This document shows, piece by piece, positions 58,721 through 64,000 of a DNA stretch of 64,000 nucleotides (position 1 is its first letter; each line of letters opens with the position of its first letter). Under the pieces are notes generated by a model. It was not told where the DNA came from and did not search any database. It saw only the letters and a program-made list of their open reading frames with translations. The position numbers and the translations under genes are program-made. Origin of the DNA: Mucilaginibacter_A sp965201005 (GTDB taxonomy: Bacteria; Bacteroidota; Bacteroidia; Sphingobacteriales; Sphingobacteriaceae); NCBI RefSeq assembly GCF_965201005.1, contig NZ_OZ241747.1:3100001-3164000 (forward strand), written 5' to 3'.

Positions 58721-61018
58721 TCAATGTTTGAGCCAGGCTGAGGGCACATCTGCAATTGGCGAACCGTTTACACTGTATTTTAACTTCAGCGTATAACCGC
58801 CGCCGCCTTCCACAAAATCCAGCGCAATGGGCTGCAAACCGGCTTTCAGGGCAACTTGTCCGGATTTTTCAACCGGTGCGTGCCAGCCGTCGTTGTTTAC
58901 CACTTCATGGCCGGCAATGTTTAAAATCCCACCATCATCACAAGTCAGGTAAAAGCTGTAAATCCCATCTGCGGGTATCTGCAAAAAGCCAAAATACTTC
59001 AACCCAAAAGCTGGTGCCGATGCTTCTTTTGGCACCATAATTTCATCCGCTTTTACGGCCAGTTTTGGTTGTCCGGCCATCAGCTTTGAACTTTTGTATA
59101 TCCCCGGATAATAATTGCAGATCAAACCGCTGGCAATTCCGGCCGGTTTTGCAGGTTCGGCCAGGATTTGCTTCGTATAATGTAAATTGTAAATATCGCC
59201 GCGGATGCCGCTTTGTGTAAATGCGGCCAGGCGGATGTACATCGGGTTTTTAATGGTAAAAGAAGCATTCAATGGTGTAGAATTTTCGCTGGGCAGGCTG
59301 CCATCGGTAGTGTAGCGCAGCGTTAAATCCGGCAATGGTTTCTGCGGATTGAAAACGGCAGAATCCAGAAAAACATTTTGCTCTACCAAACCGGTAATAT
59401 CAGGCAAACGGTAATGTACGTGCAGCGCATCCAACCGCGGATAGTTCATGATCAAACGTTGCTGATAGCTATTGTATTCGTCTTTATTTGTCCATAAACG
59501 TTCTGCCAAAGCCGTCATCCGCGGAAAAACCATGTAGTCGGCGCGGTTTTCTGTCGGGATTTTTTCCGACCACACATTGGCCTGTGCACCGATGATATTT
59601 TTGGCTTCTTTGTCTGTTAAGCCTTTTGGTATCGGGTTGAAATGATATACATTTGAGACTGAATTCTGATCCGGTTCGGCATCAAAATAAAGCGGGTTCC
59701 CCGGCGACATAATCACCAGGTTTCCATTTTTTGCAGCTTTGACCGGCGCACTTGGCACCCAGGTTCTCCAGTACATTACCATCGCTGTCGGGCTGATGCC
59801 GTCTTCCAGGATCTCGTCCCAGCCAATCAGTTTTCTGCCTTTGGAATTGAAGAATTTTTCCATCCGGTTGATAAAATAACTTTGCAGTTCGCCCGAAGTT
59901 TTCAAACCGTTTTTAGCCATGAAAGCTTTAGCCGATTCGGATTGTTCCCAGCTTGTACGGTCCACTTCATCACCTCCGATATGGATATATTCGCTCGGGA
60001 AAATCTGCATAATTTCCGTAAAAACATTCTCGGCAAATGTGTAAGTGCTTTCGTTGCTCGGGCAAATTGGCGTGGTAAAATCTTTGCCAAATTTGCTTTC
60101 GCCGGTGCAACTTAAAAACGGATAGCTGGTAATTGCCGCCATCATGTGGCCGGGCATATCAATTTCGGGGATCATATCAATGTGGCGCGCCAGTGCGTAG
60201 GCCACCACATCTTTCATCTGTTCCTGTGTGTAAAAACCGCCATAAAGTGTTTTGCCGTTGCGCCGGACGATGTGTTTCGGGTCCAAAGCAAAATCCGGGT
60301 TGTCTTTGGATTTGGCAATTACCGCCGAATCCTGATTATTGAACGTACGCCAGGCACCTTCTTCCGTTAGTTTCGGGTATTTTTTGATTTCGATGCGCCA
60401 GCCCTGATCGTCTGTTAAATGGATATGAAATTTGTTGAACTTATATAAAGCCAGCAGATCAATGTATTTTTTGAGATAATCCACCGAAAAAAAATGCCGC
60501 GAAACATCCAAATGCATTCCGCGCCAGGCATACGCCGGATAATCAGCAATAATCACGGCCGGAACTTCCAGTTTTTTAAGCTGATTTTCGGGCTTTTCGT
60601 CCGCCGGCAACAGTTGACGGATGGTTTCTACCGCCCTGAACATGCCTGCAGGTTCACGCGCTACCAAAATCAAGGCATTTTGCGTGATGTTGAGTTGATA
60701 ACCTTCCGGTTCTTTAACCGCATCGTCATAACGCAGGGAAATATTGCGTGCCGAACTGCCGCTGCCCATATTTAACGGTTTGCCCAGATATTGCCCGATC
60801 AGGTTATTAAGCTGTTCCGCTTCGTTTTGAAAGCGCGGATCTGTAGAAATTATTTTCGTACCTGCAGTGATATTGAACGTACCTTTACCGGCCGTTAACG
60901 CTGTCGGGTATGGGATTAATGGAAATTTAGGGTTAACCTCCTGCGCTTTTACATCACCATAAAAAATAGTGCATAAAAACAGTATCCTGCTGATTTTCAA
61001 GATTTTATTTTTTTTCAT
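58721..61018 (-). CDS. GH20 beta-N-acetylhexosaminidase
   Basis: A 765-residue exported enzyme (signal MKKNKILKISRILFLCTIFY). It has a GH20b N-terminal domain (to about 150), then the barrel with WRGMHLDVSRHFFSVDYLKK, KFHIHLTDDQGWRIEIKKYP, MDIPEIDMPGHMMAA-type segment, catalytic Asp-Glu in IHIGGDEVDRTSWEQ, and WDEILEDGISPTAMVMYWRT. After about residue 540 come a CHB_HEX_C-like strand domain and a PA14-like module (FLQIPADGIYSFYLTCDDGG). It removes terminal GlcNAc/GalNAc. The 167-bp gap to the CBM9-like gene holds the motif at 58537-58563 and no supported gene. Confidence 0.93.
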   Translation of the reverse strand: MKKNKILKISRILFLCTIFYGDVKAQEVNPKFPLIPYPTALTAGKGTFNITAGTKIISTDPRFQNEAEQLNNLIGQYLGKPLNMGSGSSARNISLRYDDAVKEPEGYQLNITQNALILVAREPAGMFRAVETIRQLLPADEKPENQLKKLEVPAVIIADYPAYAWRGMHLDVSRHFFSVDYLKKYIDLLALYKFNKFHIHLTDDQGWRIEIKKYPKLTEEGAWRTFNNQDSAVIAKSKDNPDFALDPKHIVRRNGKTLYGGFYTQEQMKDVVAYALARHIDMIPEIDMPGHMMAAITSYPFLSCTGESKFGKDFTTPICPSNESTYTFAENVFTEIMQIFPSEYIHIGGDEVDRTSWEQSESAKAFMAKNGLKTSGELQSYFINRMEKFFNSKGRKLIGWDEILEDGISPTAMVMYWRTWVPSAPVKAAKNGNLVIMSPGNPLYFDAEPDQNSVSNVYHFNPIPKGLTDKEAKNIIGAQANVWSEKIPTENRADYMVFPRMTALAERLWTNKDEYNSYQQRLIMNYPRLDALHVHYRLPDITGLVEQNVFLDSAVFNPQKPLPDLTLRYTTDGSLPSENSTPLNASFTIKNPMYIRLAAFTQSGIRGDIYNLHYTKQILAEPAKPAGIASGLICNYYPGIYKSSKLMAGQPKLAVKADEIMVPKEASAPAFGLKYFGFLQIPADGIYSFYLTCDDGGILNIAGHEVVNNDGWHAPVEKSGQVALKAGLQPIALDFVEGGGGYTLKLKYSVNGSPIADVPSAWLKH

Positions 61019-61024
61019 AAAGGA

Positions 61025-62896
61025 TTATTTTGTTGCAGCCAACTGATCCAGGACCGGATGATTTAATGCTGATAGTTGTGTATGACCGGATTTCAGTTCA
61101 TCAAAAATTACTACTACGTTTTGTCCTTTTTTTAACCAAACCGAAGGCACATAAATGGTTTGCTGCGGCCCGATCTGCCAGTATTTACCTAAATTATGTC
61201 CGTTCAAAAACACAAAGCCTTTACCAAAATTGTGCATGTCCAGATAGGTATCGCCGGTGTCGTCCAAATTAAAAGTACCTTTATAAAGTGCCGGTTTGCC
61301 GATACTGTTTTTAGCGGTAAATTTCCATCCTGCCAGATTTTCAAACGGAAACCGGTACATTTTCCAATTCTGCAGTTCGGTTCCGTTCAGTGTAACGCTT
61401 TCGGTAATGCCCTGGCGGTTATCGTTCAAAAACGGACCATAATTGATGCGGCCGTTATTTTCCACTAAAATATCCAAAACCGAATTTGGGGCGACATTTT
61501 GCAACATCAGCGAATCTTGTTTCAACCTTCTGTCCAACGTGTTCACCATTTTTCCATTGATAAAAACAGTAGCATAATCACGCATTTCCTTAATTTTCAG
61601 CAAACCGTCAGCTTTATTTTTCAATATCGTTCGATACAAAACAAAGCCGTAACCCTGGTTTAGATCTTCAAAACAAACCGGCATTTTCGCTTCAATCGGT
61701 TTTGGCAACTGAGCAAACAACCCTGCAAAAGCATTTAACTTAATAGTTGGGATGGAGATTGTTTTTTGTTTCTGCGGAATTTCCGGCAATTTTTCTCCTG
61801 CGGGAAGATGTTTGGCGATCACCCCGCGAAACTGCATAAACTTTTCGGTCGGGTTTCCGGCTTCGTCCAGCGGTGCGTCGTAATCATAACTGGAAACCTG
61901 CGGCGAATAGGGGTTTTGCCTATTCATGTTTGCGCCGTTCATAAAACCGCGCGTGGTGCCGCCATGAAACATGTACATATTGATGGAAATACCTGCCGAA
62001 AGGATTTTGTCCAGCTTTTCCGCCGCTTCTTTTCCGGAAACATCGGCGTGTTTTTTGCCCCAGTCATCAAACCAGCCGGGATACCATTCGGCCACATAAT
62101 ACGGGCCTTTTCCGTTGTGGTATTTATTGATCAAGGCTTTCACTTCGGCCGGGTTTTCCAGTCCGTTTACCGCAGGCAAAAAGCCGGGCAGATAACCGCG
62201 CGGCATTTGCCCGGGGCCATCGCAGGTAAACAAAATGCCATCAAAACCGGCATCACGAAATAGTTTGGCATTGGTAGCGAGGTAAGCCTTGTCATCACCG
62301 TAAGAACCGTATTCATTTTCAAACTGAACCATCAGAATATTGCCGCCATGCGTTACCTGCAGCGGTGCCAACTGTTTGGCCACCTGATCGATATAGTTTT
62401 TATAAGCGGTTAAAAACTTAGGGTCTTCGCTGCGCACTTTCATGGTTTTATCTTTTAAAAGCCACCACGGATAGCCGCCAAATTCCCACTCGGCGCACAC
62501 GTACGGACTTGGCCGAAGCACCACAAACAAACCTTCTTCACCGGCAATTTTTACAAATTCGGCAATATCGTTATTTCCTTTAAAATCGTATTTGCCCGGC
62601 ATTGGCTCGTGCGCATTCCAGAAAACGTAAGTTCCAATGGTATTCAAGCCCATTGCTTTAGCCATTTTCATGCGCGCGCGCCAGTATTCGCGCGGGATAC
62701 GCGGCGCGTGCATCTCACCCGAAATCATTTGGAAAGGTTTGCCATCGAGCAGGAAAACGCTGTCGGCAAGCGCAAAAGTATGGGTTTGAGGTTTGAGTGA
62801 TGAGGCTTGAGCGGAGAGCGGGGAACGATCGGCAATCAGCAAGAAAACAGTCGATAAAAACAGTATCAAAATCTTTTTCATCTTTGATTTATCCAT
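61025..62896 (-). CDS. GH35 beta-galactosidase, exported
   Basis: A 623-residue enzyme with a signal peptide after MDKSKMKKILILFLSTVFLL. The GH35 barrel shows MISGEMHAPRIPREYWRARM, NTIGTYVFWNAHEP, VCAEWEFGGYPWWLL, acid/base Glu in LMVQFENEYGSYGDD and nucleophile Glu in YYVAEWYPGWFDDWG. The C-terminal jelly-roll domains end with HNLGKYWQIGPQQTIYVP. It releases terminal beta-galactose. The gene lies 6 bp from the GH20 gene and overlaps the GH125 stop by 8 bp. The signal codons carry a motif copy (62849-62868). Confidence 0.93.
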   Translation of the reverse strand: MDKSKMKKILILFLSTVFLLIADRSPLSAQASSLKPQTHTFALADSVFLLDGKPFQMISGEMHAPRIPREYWRARMKMAKAMGLNTIGTYVFWNAHEPMPGKYDFKGNNDIAEFVKIAGEEGLFVVLRPSPYVCAEWEFGGYPWWLLKDKTMKVRSEDPKFLTAYKNYIDQVAKQLAPLQVTHGGNILMVQFENEYGSYGDDKAYLATNAKLFRDAGFDGILFTCDGPGQMPRGYLPGFLPAVNGLENPAEVKALINKYHNGKGPYYVAEWYPGWFDDWGKKHADVSGKEAAEKLDKILSAGISINMYMFHGGTTRGFMNGANMNRQNPYSPQVSSYDYDAPLDEAGNPTEKFMQFRGVIAKHLPAGEKLPEIPQKQKTISIPTIKLNAFAGLFAQLPKPIEAKMPVCFEDLNQGYGFVLYRTILKNKADGLLKIKEMRDYATVFINGKMVNTLDRRLKQDSLMLQNVAPNSVLDILVENNGRINYGPFLNDNRQGITESVTLNGTELQNWKMYRFPFENLAGWKFTAKNSIGKPALYKGTFNLDDTGDTYLDMHNFGKGFVFLNGHNLGKYWQIGPQQTIYVPSVWLKKGQNVVVIFDELKSGHTQLSALNHPVLDQLAATK

Positions 62897-64000
62897 TTAA
62901 CAAAGCCGGGTTTTTTTGATAGGTTTCCCACAAAAACTCGCCAAAAATGGTGTTGGCCCAGGCAAACCAGCTGCGGGTAAAATCGGCCGGGTTGTCCTTG
63001 TTAAAAGATTCGTGCATGAAACCGGTTCCGGCATGGGTGGTTTTAAGCATCTGAACACAATGCTTGATCTCTGCATCATTGTTACTGGTCAGTCCGCGGG
63101 CGATAATGCTGAGCGGCCAAATCATGCCGTCTTTGCCAACGTGCGGGCCGCCGATACCTTCTGCTGCTTTTCCTTTGTAGAAATAAGGATTGCTACCGGA
63201 CAAAACAAACTTCCTGGTGTTTTGATAGATTGGGTCAGAAACCGAAACGGCATCCAGATAAGGCAACGCCAGCAAACTTGGGATGTTGGCATCGTCCATC
63301 AGGTTGTGGTTGCCAAAACCATCTACTTCAAAAGCGTAAATTTTGCCAAATTCCGGGTGTTGTACGATAGCATGTTTTTGTAAAGCCTGCCCCACTTCGG
63401 TTGCCAGCGCAGTTAATTCCGACGCTAATTTTTGATCGGTAAAAACAGCATTCACCATTTCGGCGGCTTGTTTTAAACTGATGACGGCAAAAAAGTTGGA
63501 CGGCACCAGGTACGGATAAATGGTTGCGTCATCACTCGGGCGGAACATTGAACAGATCAGCCCGTTGGGTTTTACCGGAAAACCGTAACCGCCCATCGGC
63601 AGCGTATCGGTAGGCGAAGTGGTGCGCCGCTGGAAATGGTACGGACCGCGGTCGGTTTTGCGCTGCTGCTGTTTAAAAGTTTGCAGGATCAGTTCGATGG
63701 ATTTCTTCCACTGCGCATCAAAAGGGGATTTGTCGCCGGTTTCTTTCCAGTAACGGTGCGCCAGACGGATCGGGTAACAAAGCGAATCAATTTCGTATTT
63801 GCGCTCGTGGATACCCGGCTTCATGTCCGTATGGTCGGTTTTCCATTCGCTCACTTTGTTGTCATCTTTATAAAACGCATTGGCATACGGGTCTTCCAGC
63901 ACGCAATGCGCCTGGCGGTTAATCACACCGGCGATCAGGTGCCGCAGCTTTTCGTCTTTTTTCAAGAAAGGCAAATAAGGCCAAACCTGCGCGCAGCTAT
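62889..64000 (-). CDS. GH125 exo-alpha-1,6-mannosidase, 5' end outside the window
   Basis: The frame is open from the stop at 62889 to the window edge (about 370 residues), reading SCAQVWPYLPFLKKDEKLRH at the upstream end, so the gene starts beyond 64000. GH125 landmarks: GVINRQAHCVLEDPYANAFY, HERKYEIDSLCYPIRLAHRY, GYGFPVKPNGLICSMFRPSD, VPSNFFAVISLKQA, GFGNHNLMDDANIPSLLALP. These are inverting enzymes that remove alpha-1,6-linked mannose and usually work with GH92 enzymes on N-glycans or yeast mannan. A TTG at 63974 should not be taken as the start. Confidence 0.93.
   Translation of the reverse strand, partial: SCAQVWPYLPFLKKDEKLRHLIAGVINRQAHCVLEDPYANAFYKDDNKVSEWKTDHTDMKPGIHERKYEIDSLCYPIRLAHRYWKETGDKSPFDAQWKKSIELILQTFKQQQRKTDRGPYHFQRRTTSPTDTLPMGGYGFPVKPNGLICSMFRPSDDATIYPYLVPSNFFAVISLKQAAEMVNAVFTDQKLASELTALATEVGQALQKHAIVQHPEFGKIYAFEVDGFGNHNLMDDANIPSLLALPYLDAVSVSDPIYQNTRKFVLSGSNPYFYKGKAAEGIGGPHVGKDGMIWPLSIIARGLTSNNDAEIKHCVQMLKTTHAGTGFMHESFNKDNPADFTRSWFAWANTIFGEFLWETYQKNPALLNG

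Noticed and set aside
9263..63453. Motif copies as a CRISPR array
   Set aside because: Copies are scattered at irregular distances in both orientations and within genes; there are no constant-length spacers, leader or cas genes.

Overview
The window looks like chromosomal DNA of a soil or plant-associated member of the Bacteroidota, most likely a Sphingobacteriaceae such as Mucilaginibacter or Pedobacter. The support is the gene families (GH92/GH125/GH20/GH35 glycosidases, LytS/LytTR pair, agmatine deiminase pathway), SPI-type signal peptides ending in AQ, few Shine-Dalgarno sites, and TAnnTTTG promoter-like boxes. No rRNA, tRNA or CRISPR array was seen. The genus is inferred from gene content, not from a marker gene.

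Layout. 1-9.1 kb is an AT-rich, decaying accessory segment on the minus strand: a Crp/Fnr gene cut by the window edge, a frameshifted SDR, an alpha/beta hydrolase with its TetR regulator and two matching operators, a tautomerase, a lipoprotein, an SDR-AraC pair, then a run of broken small genes (SRPBCC, EVE twice, MarR, VOC). 9.2-11.1 kb holds a PIN toxin/antitoxin pair and an orphan membrane protein, separated by about 190-bp imperfect palindromic repeats. 11.3-17.5 kb is more ordinary chromosome: ssb, an SDR, a flippase-like protein, the aguB-aguA putrescine operon, and an oxidoreductase-AraC operon. 18.0-25.4 kb is accessory again: a dead IS5 element with a MITE nested in it, three small enzyme genes, a dead IS3 element, then a peptidase and two methyltransferases each bordered by the same repeat class. 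25.7-43.9 kb is housekeeping-like: a LiaF-like protein with a LytS/LytTR pair, an M1 peptidase, a nucleotidyltransferase, an M42 peptidase, a CLC channel, ThuA and TIM-barrel sugar proteins, CYTH, and a GntP-RidA-[toxin/antitoxin]-D-threonine-aldolase-dipeptidase operon. 44.3-64 kb is a glycan-degradation locus with three GH92 alpha-mannosidases, GH125, GH20, GH35, a sialidase-fold protein, a GHL10-like protein, a CBM9-like protein and a six-hairpin glycosidase. Together these would dismantle mannose-, GlcNAc- and galactose-containing glycans such as N-glycans. No SusC/SusD pair lies inside the window.

The most striking signal is not a gene. A roughly 25-bp sequence in two variants (cores GATAAAAACAGCATC and GATAAAAGAAGCATC, usually with an AATTTTA-type tract on the AAAA side) occurs about 70 times by eye, on both strands. 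It lies in intergenic DNA, as inverted pairs making terminator-like hairpins, overlapping start codons, inside signal-peptide codons, and inside MITEs and cassette-like repeats. It is missing from 1-9.2 kb and from the IS-bearing 18.0-22.4 kb segment. The density, dual orientation, hairpin pairing and absence from foreign-looking DNA resemble DNA uptake sequences of Haemophilus and Neisseria. I know of no such family described for this phylum.
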